From the NCBI GenBank assembly GCA_015680905.1, contig CM027377.1, forward strand, positions 65,307,501 through 65,371,500: a stretch of DNA of 64,000 nucleotides, in the 5' to 3' direction. The DNA comes from Coptis chinensis (Eukaryota > Streptophyta > Magnoliopsida > Ranunculales > Ranunculaceae). The notes beneath the pieces are model-generated. The model searched no databases. It was not told the DNA's origin and was given only the letters and a program-made list of their open reading frames with translations. The translations under genes and the position numbers were made by a program. Each line of letters opens with the position of its first letter. Positions within the stretch are counted from its first letter, which is position 1. This document shows, piece after piece, positions 1 to 10,958 of the stretch.

Positions 1-14
1 TTATCAAAACCAAT

Positions 15-1895
15 ATGGCATATCAATATGTAGATGAACAATCATGTGATTCTTATGCAAACCCTTCACCATGTTCATGTTGTGGTAGTCCTTATCATTG
101 GGCTTCTCATTGCCCATCATATCAAGAGAAATCATGTAATTATTATGAAAACCCTTCACCATGCTCATGTTGTGGTAGTCCTGACCATTGGGCTTCTCAT
201 TGTCCATCATATCAAGAGTTTGAGCCTACTATAGGATATAATAATAATTATGAACCTCAATTTTCAAAATTTTATAGTGACCTATACAATCAAGAGTTTT
301 CTAGTCATCCAAACCATACAAGGAGTCAACCAATGTCGTCTACTTCTAGTTCCATAATGAGTGTGTACAATGAACCAAACACTTTTCCGTGCACAATTTG
401 TTCAGATCCAGACCACACCGCCCATTCATGTCCCATATTTATTCAGCCTCAACCTAAACCATCACAGTACGAGATCAACCAGAGTCACTCCAACACCAAT
501 AACTATGACTATCACACACCATACCAGCCATACCCTTCCACCATACCAGAAATCACCCACCCATCTAATTCGCCACCCTTCCCAGACCAAATTTCTCAAA
601 CTATGCTTCATAACCTAACTATGCTTCAGAACATAGCCCAGATGATTTCCATGATCTCCTCACCTAACAAAGAACTTTCAACCTTGCCAGAGATCGACAC
701 ACAACTAGAACAACCTATTCCCATAACCACACCATTCGACCTAGTTAAGACCTACCCTGAATTTCATGAATCATTACCTTCCTATGACCCTCCCATTAAC
801 TATTATGTTGACTCCACACCCCACCTGGATGAGGAAATTCTTGAAGACGACTCTTTAGGATATGTGTTGGATGACCACTCCAAATTGAGAGATGCCACTG
901 AGGAACCTCCCATTGATCCATCTGAAGATGAATATAAGGATGACCCATTAGAAGATATTTATAAAGATGTGATGGAGCAAGAATTTGATAACTATTGGCA
1001 TTCTCTTAATATGGACCCTCCTGTTGAGCATGTCCAGGCCTTTCAATTTGCTAACCGCACTCGGCTGGATGATTCCTCGACATATTTGAATGATGTCATT
1101 GAGGATACTTATAATGTTTTAGAGGAAAAGGGTGAAAAAATAGAGATTAACAATTCTAATCTAAGGCATGAACAAGTTAATGTGCAAGAAAAAGATGAAG
1201 TTACATCTTTAGAGCAATGTGAATCTCAATTTAGTTTGGCAGCTGGGGAAATAACAATGGAAAGAATAGGTGACTTTCTTAAAGATAAAGCCACGAACCA
1301 CAACCTTGTGGATTCAGCCAAGACAGATGAAGAGTTCTTAAGAGCGTGTGAGGATCCACCAACTGATGAACCACCAACCAAACACCAACCACTTGAGTTA
1401 CCACCTCCTAAAATCCAACCATCTACCACAACTAAGCCATCCATTCACCCACCATTTCAGAGGAACCTCAAATTTGCACTTGAGCCTATTGCCTCAGGAA
1501 CCCTCTATAAATTTTTCAACCCTCACAGTGAAGAGTGTTTGCCTGGCACACAATCCTATGAGTACACCATTCCTGTAGTTGACAGCCAAGCTTTGACCAA
1601 GTGTAGTGAGAAACCTAGTTTGTCTTATTTTTCCGCATCTGAACCTCATGAAAGACATCAGGATCCAGACTTCATTCCTTTCTCACCTAAAGTATTGCTA
1701 ATTCATCTTTTGGGTCATTCAAACTTTTTAACACAGCTACAACATGATGGTTTGCATATGTTATTTGATGGGTTGCATAAGTTTTCTTTTATTCTTCTAC
1801 ATGATTGCTTCCAATTATACAACTTCATTCTGTTTAAGGGTGCATTTAGTATCATGTTTTTATGGCCCCAAACTCTTTCGACTACTAGTTTATAG
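15..1895 (+). CDS. Zinc-knuckle gag-like protein of an Athila-like retroelement (5' partial)
   Basis: The frame is open to the window edge, so the listed Met is only the first one visible. The protein (626 aa from that Met) has three CX2CX4HX4C knuckles: C20-C23-H28-C33, C50-C53-H58-C63 and C126-C129-H134-C139. The first two lie in a 30-residue tandem duplication (90 bp). The middle is Pro- and acid-rich, and the last 70 residues are hydrophobic, possibly membrane-spanning. Knuckles of this kind bind nucleic acid in retroelement Gag. No gag core, protease or RT is seen, and no pol follows before the LTR, so the element looks non-autonomous or rearranged. Placing it with the LTR at 5943 is an inference from order and orientation. 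Gag-like role is moderately sure; the C-terminal two thirds I do not recognise. Confidence 0.6.
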   Translation: MAYQYVDEQSCDSYANPSPCSCCGSPYHWASHCPSYQEKSCNYYENPSPCSCCGSPDHWASHCPSYQEFEPTIGYNNNYEPQFSKFYSDLYNQEFSSHPNHTRSQPMSSTSSSIMSVYNEPNTFPCTICSDPDHTAHSCPIFIQPQPKPSQYEINQSHSNTNNYDYHTPYQPYPSTIPEITHPSNSPPFPDQISQTMLHNLTMLQNIAQMISMISSPNKELSTLPEIDTQLEQPIPITTPFDLVKTYPEFHESLPSYDPPINYYVDSTPHLDEEILEDDSLGYVLDDHSKLRDATEEPPIDPSEDEYKDDPLEDIYKDVMEQEFDNYWHSLNMDPPVEHVQAFQFANRTRLDDSSTYLNDVIEDTYNVLEEKGEKIEINNSNLRHEQVNVQEKDEVTSLEQCESQFSLAAGEITMERIGDFLKDKATNHNLVDSAKTDEEFLRACEDPPTDEPPTKHQPLELPPPKIQPSTTTKPSIHPPFQRNLKFALEPIASGTLYKFFNPHSEECLPGTQSYEYTIPVVDSQALTKCSEKPSLSYFSASEPHERHQDPDFIPFSPKVLLIHLLGHSNFLTQLQHDGLHMLFDGLHKFSFILLHDCFQLYNFILFKGAFSIMFLWPQTLSTTSL

Positions 1896-3127
1896 TTGAC
1901 AACGCATCATCTATTTTATGCCACCCCAGTTTCTTGTTTGTTTGGGGGTGTGCACCGTCTAAGGGAATCTGACGTAAAATAACCACCCCACATTAAGTCT
2001 ACGGGAATCTGACTTTAAAAGACCCACGTTTTAAAACAAATTTTCAAAAACCTATTTTCAAAAGTTTGTTAGGGGGTGGGGTGTTTGTGTTTTTCCATTC
2101 TTGATCACTCAAATTCCTATTCTTATCCCTTCCTCATCTCGTAGCTAGATTTCTTGTTGTTTGTTGTGTTGATGTTGTTTTTTATTGTTTTTATTAGTTC
2201 GGATGTTAAGTTTTTGAATTTAGTAGTTAAATTTTGAATTCGGTAGTTAATTGTATTTGAATTTGAATTTGAATTTAATTTGGTTCTTTTCAAATTATGC
2301 GTTGATTTTATTGTTAATCCCACCTTCCCGAATTGTTTTGGGGGTGGTATTATTTAGTCTAGCATGATTTTTATATTATCCAAAATTTATTAGATAATTT
2401 TGCGATGATTGTTGGGGATGTTGCCGATATGGGCATGCCTATGATTAGATGTTGTGGTAGGATGAAATCTAAAATAATTTAGAAGTTACTATTCTAAATT
2501 CAATATAAAAGATATTAGGGTTGTTTTAGAATCAAGAATATGGGTTGTTTCCGTTTTCGGTTTTGGAATTTTTTTTGTTTTCGGCAATTGCCTTAAAGCT
2601 TTTTGGCAACTTCCCGATTCGTTTTAGCAACTTAAAGCCTATAAAAACTTCATTCATTCTACACTCACAACCCACACTACACCTAACATTAATCTCTCAC
2701 CTTTCACTCCCACATTTCCCATTTTTCTTCTCCATTTTAGCAACTTTCAGTAGCTCGGCCTCACGCTGATGGGCGCCACACCGCACCCTAGGCATCGCCA
2801 GAATTTCATCGAGCGACCAGCCCTACCAAGCCCAGAGCTGAGCACGACCTGCGCCCAAAACACTGGAATTCCATTTTTCATCCTGAGCGCGACCCGTGCC
2901 CATCCCAGGCAAAAAGTGAGCGTGACTTGCGCCCAAGTGCCTGGAACTCGAAATTCACCAAAGTGCACCTCGCGCCATCCGGGCATAGGTTGGCGCGCAG
3001 CATACGACCCCGTGGGCACGAAAAACTCCAATTTTTTGTGGGTTGTTCCAGGATCGTTGTAGCTGTTCTAGAGAGTAGTTTTGTGATGACTTCTCCTATA
3101 GTAATACTAGAGCAGTCTTTCTAACAC
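1896..3127 (+). other. Internal non-coding region of the Athila-like element with short GC-rich repeats
   Basis: No convincing gene. An AT-rich stretch leads into a GC-rich block at about 2780-3060. In that block a word like GAGCRYGACYYGYGCCCA recurs at 2840, 2885 and 2918. Two overlapping ORFs on opposite strands here are products of the repeat composition. Confidence 0.5.
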
Positions 3128-4002
3128 TTGTTGGGGAGCGAGACTTATGGACATTGGTTCTGCAAAAGGATTATGCAGTTCGGATGGAGGCATCTTCTGG
3201 TAAGTGAAAACGACTCGTATTCACCTAAGCTTACTGATTTTTTTTACAATAACGTTAAGTTCTATTGTAACCAGGATGGAGAACAAGAATTCTCCATCAA
3301 GGTTGATGACACACCACTAGAATTCAATAAGTATGTGGTAGCATTATTTTAGAGAATACCAATACCTGATCCTATTCACACGTGGGGATATATGACCGAT
3401 AATGCATACCTCTATAACTATACATATTTCCATGAGTATTATGGGGGAGGGGTATTTCGTATAATGGACCAAGGGCGGTACAACATAGCCCTTGGTAGCC
3501 TGTCCCTAAATGTAAGCACTACTATGTTATTCATCCTGATGAATATTTTAGGGGATTGGCAGTTTACCTCTGTAAATAGTACCGCTGGTGACATTTTACT
3601 TGCTTTAGCTGAGGGACGTTGCCGATATGACATTCCCCAAGTATTAGTGGCTAGTCTTAAGAGAGCCCAAAGCATGCGACATAAGTATCTCCTTATGCCT
3701 ATTTTGGTTTGTCGCATCATGCTCAGTTGTCTACCTGAATTATGTACCCAGTTCACAGATTGGAAAAAGGTTGAAGTCATAAGACCCACCAATTGGGTGG
3801 TTCGCTCATTTCGAGTAATGACTTGACCGGGATAGCAGGTGCAACCTCATTTGGTTGCTCCTTACACCTCATCAAACATAGTAACACTAGATAGGTTAGC
3901 ACAAGCTGACGACACACGGTGGCGAACTTGGCAAGTTATCATGACATGGCAGGATGCGAAGGAACCTCCTCTCTTTGGAGAGGGAAATGAGGAAAATGCT
4001 TA
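3128..4002 (+). pseudogene. Env-position ORF of the Athila-like element, broken
   Basis: One reading frame runs from 3128 through a TAG at 3350-3352 to a TGA at about 3824, and is readable beyond that. The pattern GWRHLL...YSPKLTDFFYNNV, then an internal segment ending FNKYVVALF, then RIPIPDP resembles the 'putative plant transposon protein' domain found downstream of pol in Athila and related Ty3 elements; this is pattern recognition, not a search. It lies between the gag-like ORF and the polypurine tract, as expected for the extra 3' ORF. At least two stops make it non-functional. Its function in the family is not established. Confidence 0.5.
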
Positions 4003-4275
4003 AACGGGAGTTAAGGTTAGTTTTTATTTCAGTTAGTGTCTGCTTATGTCCCAAGCAATTTATTTCTCATTAACCCCATTACGGGTGGAACTCTTATAGA
4101 GTTGCTTCAGTTTTTCTTTTCTATATTAATATGTTTAACCTTGTTTTGCATATATTCCAGAATTTCACGCATTTCAATGGTATTTCTCTAACCTATTTAT
4201 TTAAATACTTTGAAGACAAAACATGCTTCTTGTTTGGGGGGGGCATAGAAACACGTGTAATCAAGGCATCTGTTA

Positions 4276-4420
<145 letters not shown>

Positions 4421-5942
4421 ATATGCACTTGTTTTCTAGTTAAAAAAATTCAAAATTTTTAAAAATATAAATAAAAAGTATGTTATACACTTAGGAATAT
4501 TGGTATTGTTTTCTTACTATATGCTCTCAATAATCTAGAAGTCTAACGTAGCTTTTGCATTATAATAGTTTTTAGAAATTTAGGCTAATATATAGGTAAT
4601 AATCCTTGCATCTATCTATAAATATGTTACATGAGTATCTATGATTGTTGGCAGTAAGTTTCTGAAATCTAGGCTAGAGTACTTATTCTACAAATCTTGT
4701 GAGAATATAGCCTAAAGCCTTATATGAGTGAAACATTAGAGAAATGACACAAGGGAGAAATAAAATCCGGATAGAAAAATTACACGTCCACTTGCTTGAT
4801 CACTATATCATATCCTAAGTAAGAATTTATGCCCTCTTTGGTTCGATATAGCCAGAAATTCAAACCTATGAATTATTTTCCGCTAGTCACCCCTCTGAGC
4901 CTTTCTTAAGCCTTTCATAAACCGCAAATCCTTTACCCTGTTACAAAACAAAACAAAATAAAAAATCAACCTACCCAATTCTTTGAATAAGTCTGAGAAT
5001 AGAGATGAAGAACAGAAAAGGGAAGAGCCTTTGAAATCAAGAATTTGTTAGTCGATTCAGATGAGAAAACTAAGTTTCCATCCAAATAAAAAATAATAAT
5101 AATAATAAAAAATAAAGAGTTAGAACTCCGAAAATATAATCAAGGAGTCAAAAGCCAAAGAAAAAGAAAAAAAATATGGCTAAGGATGGAAACAAAGTGT
5201 AGAAGCAAAAGTAAAAAACAAGGGTTTCTCTAGTTACATAATATGAAGCCTCTATTATCTCAGACTTGTCCTTTTTGAATATCCATTTTCTTCTTTCTTA
5301 AACAATCTCCTAATTCCCGCAACACCTAATAAATACCTCTAGCTCAATTAAGAATATGTTAGTGTGATAGTAAGTGGCAGATGTGTTTGATCGACTCTGG
5401 CTTCCTTGTGTGTCATTGAGATTGTAAGGTAAAGTGTGCCCACTGTATACTGGAGTAGCAAAACTTGTACGGAAAAATCAGAGTGGTTTTTGTCTTGACA
5501 TTTATGTGAGGACCTACTTAAGGACACTATTCTGAGTTTTCAGAAATGGACCTCCTAGTTCATCTCATAGTATTTCTCATTGTATATATGTTTATTCGTA
5601 GATGATTGATTATTATGCATATATTAGCTTAGGTTTCGACTTAATTATTCTGTATACATTGCTAGTGAGATGTATAGATAATTGAGACATAGATAAGGAA
5701 ACAATAGTTTTATTTCTGAGTCGTTGTAGTATAGATGAAGTTTGTGAGTACCTTCACTGGAAAACTCTTACGAGGCTACAACTCGTCCACTAGGGAATTC
5801 CTAGTGGTTTAAGGCCTTGTTGCATATGGTCAATGCAATCGCTTTTCGGCTAAACGAGATTAGTTAGAACTCCATTTTTGGTCACTTATGCTAATTTCTC
5901 ATATTTGCTTGAGGACAAGCAAAATGCTGTTTGGGGGTGGTT
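4421..5942 (+). other. Element 3' interior ending in a polypurine tract
   Basis: AT-rich, no gene seen. It ends with CTTGAGGACAAGC (about 5909-5920) and a purine-rich GTTTGGGGGTGGTT just before 5943. This arrangement is characteristic of the 3' end of Athila/Tat-type elements, where the tract primes plus-strand DNA synthesis next to the 3' LTR. Confidence 0.7.
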
Positions 5943-7097
5943 TGATAAGAGTCCAAAACTGTAGTTTTAACCCCTTAACAATAATATTTTTAGACCAATT
6001 ATGCGAGTAATAAATAAGAGTTAATGCTAATTACGTGCTTTTATGTATTTCAGACATTAATGTCAATTATGTGCAGAAATGTGCCACTTTGGCAATATAA
6101 GGGAGCAAGGGTTGGTTGCTAAGAAGTTATGTGATTAAATTCCAAGATTCAAGGAGAAAAAGCCTTTGTAAAGCCCAGTCAGAACCTGAAAAGTCAGAGT
6201 TAACGCGGGCAGAAACAACACACAAAAGTCAGCAGAACTTCCGAAGACCGTATCTTTGGATTCAGGCCTCGGAATTGAGCGTACCTTATGTCAAAACGAC
6301 CGGATCGGAAAGAGATTTCCAATGGTTCTAAACTTGACCCAATCAGAGGAGCAGAAGTTGACAAAAATCCTATTGAAGTCAAAGCCAGCTGAAAAAGGCC
6401 CTATGGACTGAAGAAATTGGGCTTTGGGCTCGATTTTCCGGCCCAAAACATGGACCCTCAGCCCATACACGAAAATGTGGATCTGGTCTCCTCCATTTCC
6501 ACACACAAGACTTAGCTCTTAAGTATCAATTAGCTTAGGATAGAAGGTAGTCATTAGAGAATTTTTTAGATCTAGTTTTGAGTTTTGAATTAGTTAATTA
6601 ATTAGTTTTCATTCCATGTATTAGTTTCATTCCTTGTTTTCGATTAATTATTGGAATTATTGTTTATCATTCATTAGATAAATAAAATAGTTAGTTCTTG
6701 ATAATTTCGATTTTGTTATTTAAAATTGCTTAGATCTAATTTCAATTCTTGTTTGTTAATGATTTCTTAGTTGTTAATTTAGATTTCAATTATTGTTTAG
6801 TTGAATTTAATAAAGTTAGAATCTTTATATTATATCTTATTCAATTTCATATGGAAATGATAGTTTGATGAATCAAGGCTAAACCTCCATTAGAGGGGTG
6901 ATGAAAACTTGATTGTGTAGTGTAGAATCATTGTAAGAGTCTATTCCACTCTAAAAGATCGTTGATTTTCCATGAGAATGGGTTGGACTTCCTCACATGC
7001 AAGTTATGAATTGGTAGAGATGTATTGTATAATTAGGGATTAGAACGACCAATTCTTACCGTAAAAACGTAAGAATTGGATTACAACAATCTATGCT
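5943..7097 (+). mobile_element. 3' LTR of the Athila-like element, truncated by a CACTA end
   Basis: Begins with TGATAAGAG directly after the polypurine tract. It is cut at 7097, where a CACTA terminus starts. About 850 bp of it (roughly 6225-7090) is the reverse complement, with divergence, of 8380-9262. In the inverted copy the LTR continues past the point that corresponds to 7097, which shows that this copy lost its 3' end there. Confidence 0.75.
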
Positions 7098-7370
7098 CAC
7101 TACTAAAAAAAAATGCTTTTTGCAGCAAGTTATTTACTGCGGCCACTATATTTGAGGCTAAAAGGTACTTTTCGCGGCGACTATCCTTAGTTGTGGCAAA
7201 ATGTTGTATTTTTCCACGGCTTGTCATCATTCGCGGCCAAATCATAGGTTCTCATGGCTGTGGACATCTCATGACTCTGAGGTTTACTTCTAGCCTCGTA
7301 GTAGTTAGGTCGTGCAAGATGTTGTACTTTGTGTGGCGAGGTCGAGTTATCCACGGAAAAATGTAATTTT
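7098..7370 (+). mobile_element. CACTA transposon terminus
   Basis: CACTACTAAAAAAAAATGC at 7098 matches the usual plant CACTA terminal inverted repeat. It is followed by GCGGC/CGCGGC-containing subterminal repeats (for example near 7140, 7175 and 7235), also typical. The other end (TTTTTAGTAGTG) was not found nearby, so element length is unknown. Confidence 0.75.
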
Positions 7371-7530
7371 TTTATACCGGTTAAATTTGTTATATAGAAA
7401 GAAATGAAACTAAGAAGGATAAAAATGGACCCGCAGTTTATTTCGTTCTAGCGCCTAATGATTTTGACCTTTTGAGAAGAAAAAAAAAACATTTTTGTTA
7501 GGGTTTCATTTCTTTTACTCAGAACAAAAC

Positions 7531-7702
7531 ATGGCGGCAGAAAGTAAACTTACATCTAATCCACAGTTTCTAGTAAACCCCCATATTTCACTACTCAAAT
7601 CTTCATCTAATAGCATCAGAAAACCCAATTCTTCGTTCATATTTGGAAGCCCTTTTACCGAAAGTGGAAGATTAGTAGATTCAATTGCGATTTTAGAACC
7701 AG
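7531..7702 (+). pseudogene. Unrecognised first-exon-like fragment, perhaps captured by the CACTA element
   Basis: After a leader containing TAGGGTTTCATTTC (a common plant 5'UTR look) an ATG opens 57 codons (MAAESKLTSNPQF...) that end at a good splice donor, CCAG|GTAACC (exon end 7702). Composition is Ser/Asn/Pro-rich like a gene N-terminus. No second exon is visible before the inverted LTR at about 8003. I do not recognise the product. Position inside a CACTA end suggests a transduplicated gene piece; a resident gene broken by insertions is the alternative. Confidence 0.4.
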
Positions 7703-8002
7703 GTAACCCAATCCTTGTGTTACAATTCATTTTTTTCCTTCACCAAACCTATTTAATTTCAGCTGGAGATTCCTCAATTTTTTTGTGTGTTCATGTGGGC
7801 GTATTTTGTTGTGGTTATTTCTTAGAATAACAATTGAGCAATTTAGGTAAAATGTTAATGTGTCAAATGTAAGTAAAAAGTTAAAAAAAAGTTCACATTT
7901 TTCTATAGAAAAAAGTTAAAATCTTTTTTAATTCTGTGGCTTTCAGCTTTGAATTCAACCAATGATTATGTACTAACCAATGTTTTGGTCTTTTGATAAA
8001 TG

Positions 8003-9265
8003 TAAAATGAATAGTTTACCTACGAAATGAACGATTAATTCAATCCGTAAGTAAACTAAAACTAATCTTTTAATCTCAATTATCAAAGCTTCTACTCTCG
8101 ATGCGAATTGCACTAAGTGGAGTAGGAAGTTCGTTCCACTCCTAGTTCTCTAGCATGGATTGTTTTCTAAGTCTAAGAAATCAGTCTTAAGTCTAATGAG
8201 AGCTTTACGAAATGTTATGCTAACAAGACGCGTTAATTTAAATAACAAGATATAATAAATAACAAGATAAAATATAAACTAAGGTTAATCTACGAAAGCT
8301 ACGGAAATACGATTGTTTGAATCTAGATAAAGAAATAGAGGGGAATTAAATCCACCTCGAATCCAACTTAATAACCTAGTATAGATTGTCGTATTTGATT
8401 CTTACGTTTTTCCACGGCAAGAATTTCGAGTCCAATCCCCTAGTGTTCATGGCATTTCTACCAAGTACTAACTAGCATGTATGAGGTCAGCCCACCCATT
8501 CTCATGGCTTAAACACGACCTTCTAGAGTGGAATAGATTCTACAACGATTCTATACTAAACAACTAAGTTTTCATCAAGGCTTCTCAACCCCTCTAATGG
8601 AGGTTTAGCCTTGAATCATTCTGTAATCATTTCCATTTAGATTAAAACTAAACATAATATAAAGCATTGAAATTTACTTAATTAAACAATAATGAAATCT
8701 AATTTAATGACTAAAATGAAATAAACACAAGAATTGAAATTAGATCTAGAAATGGAAATGACAAAAATCGAAATTAACAAATAGCTATTTATTTATTAAT
8801 ACTAATGAAGAACTATGATTCTAATAGTTTAATCTAAGACAAGAATTTGATTTGAAACTAAACTTAAGTAAAACAATTCAATAAAACTAGATCTAGAAGC
8901 TATTTTAATGGCTACTTTTTACTCTAACCTATCTACCATTAACTAACTACCATTAACAAAAAGCTAAGCTTTTGTTTTTATACATTCAGATCCAATAATC
9001 GTGCATGGGCTTGGAGCCATGTTTTGGGCCAGAGAATCAGGCCCAAAACCCAATTCTTTCAGTCCAAAAAGGCTTCTTCAGCTGCAGTTGGCTTCAACAG
9101 ACTTTTCTTCCACTTCTGCTCCTCTGATTGGGTCAAGGCTTAGACCATTGGAAAGCTCTTTCCGAGCCGGTCGTTTTGACATAAGGTAGGCCCAATTCCG
9201 AGGTCTGAGTCCAAAGATATGGCATTCGGAAGTTCTGCTGACTTTTGCTCCTTTATCTCGCAAAA
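8003..9265 (-). mobile_element. Related Athila-like LTR in inverted orientation
   Basis: Reverse complement of 8380-9262 aligns along its length with 6225-7090. Shared landmarks are the GTCAGCAGAACTTCCGA, GACCCAATCAGAGGAGCAGAAG and ATTAGAGGGG-like words. On the left it continues about 370 bp beyond the homology, supplying the LTR 3' part lost at 7097. Outer ends are not sharp, and no polypurine tract is seen at the right side, so it may be a solo or truncated LTR of a sister subfamily. Confidence 0.65.
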
Positions 9266-10600
9266 GATATGGCTCACAATTATGAATAATTTATTTAGAA
9301 TGGTTCTAGTTATTTCCAATAATCTATGTTTTTCTAAAATCTAATTCGATATTTTTCCGAATTTGACAGGATATTTGTGTTTTGATTATCAAAAAATTTA
9401 TATCCGATTTTTCCCAAAATAATTGGATAGGAATTGGATGTGTTTTCAAAATCTGATATGATTATTTTTAGAATTTTAAACATATATTGCATGTCAATTT
9501 CATATATAGTCTCTAAATCATAACCACAATGGACCTAACCACAAATTATATCCGAATATTTATGATTTTTGTTGATTTTCCAAAATTTCCTAATTTGGAA
9601 AAAAAAAAGATGATCAGAATCGAATATTGCGATCCGAAATAAATTTGATATTTTTCCAAAAGCCCTTCTTTCAATCCAATTCGAAGTCACCCCTAGGCGA
9701 GACACATAGAAACCGCATATAAAATGTAGATCACGCTAAATTCAAACTATAAAAAGGTTATTTAATCAGTACTATAAAAAGGTTATTCAAGTAAGATCAG
9801 TCATATACAGTTCTTTTGAATCATGTCCATTTGTAGTACTTAGTAAATTTAGTATAGTGGTGGTGGATTGTCTTGGTTATGGGTGCAAACGGAGAGGTAC
9901 TGGGATTCGGATATGCCTGCATTTGAATCCGAATTTGAAAAGTTATCCCGATATCCAAATCCGACGGATGTGATTATAAATCCTATCCGAATCGGATATC
10001 GGATAAATATACGATCGGAAAATGAATATTAATTAAAATTTTATTTTCTTTGAATAATTCATTTTACCTCTATAAAAACTAGTATAAATATATATTTTTA
10101 TCATTTATTATTATTATTTTGTTATTATAGTTTTATATTATTAGTTTATGATTTTATATAATATGTTATACAATAATAAATTAATTATATATATATATAT
10201 ATTAATAAATTAATAACTATTAGTTTTTTAAATCGGATGGAATACTATGGGATGCAACTTACCATGTGACGAATGCTTTTGGGGGGAAAGTGTTTGCCCA
10301 AAATAAGCTGAACGAAAAATATCTAAACCACTTTTATATTTAAATATATTTTGATCAGTTTAGCACTCTATCATATCTCATCTGATTCATCTCTCTTCAA
10401 AGCTAATCTCAACCCAATCTCAAAACCAAAACTCGAATTCGAAAGAACGACCGACATTCTCAAATAATTTTCGTTCTATTTAAAGAGGGGTGCTATTTAT
10501 CAAGAAGGTATGTTTTTTTTATCTCTACTTGCATCCTCCTCTTTATTTATTTGTTCGATAGAGATGACATAGTCTAAATCATGTATTTTAACTCGAAGTA

Positions 10601-10632
<32 letters not shown>

Positions 10633-10958
10633 TGTCCTGAAAATGGTTGAAAGCTTCGGAATTTAAATTGAGTTTTTCCTTGAGCAGACATTATAGTCAA
10701 CACATATCTGTATTGTTTCCTTGAACAGACAGTATAGCCTGAAAATTAAACTATATTAGAGTTATTTGTTGAGTTATTTGTTGTTTGTTGAGTTATTTGT
10801 TGAACACAACTGTTTGTTGGCAGACTCTATATAAGCTATCCGGGACACTAATTTGTTGTTCCAATAAAGTATATTAGGGTCAGAAAAACATTTTAAGTTG
10901 GGTTTTTTTTGTTGTTTCTGATAAATTATCTAAGCAATCTAGTTTCAAAATATTAAGG
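9266..10958. other. AT-rich intergenic stretch with decayed MITE-like sequence and a (TA)n run
   Basis: No gene found. 9340-9660 and 9880-10250 are rich in GGATATCGGAT/ATCCGAAT words, and the second begins GGGTGCAAACGG, as in plant hAT-type MITEs; no matching far end was found. A (TA)n run lies at about 10598-10631. GAGTTATTTGTTG is repeated three times at about 10758-10801. CTCTATATAAGCT near 10826 is the first sign of the word that recurs through the MULE to the right. Confidence 0.4.
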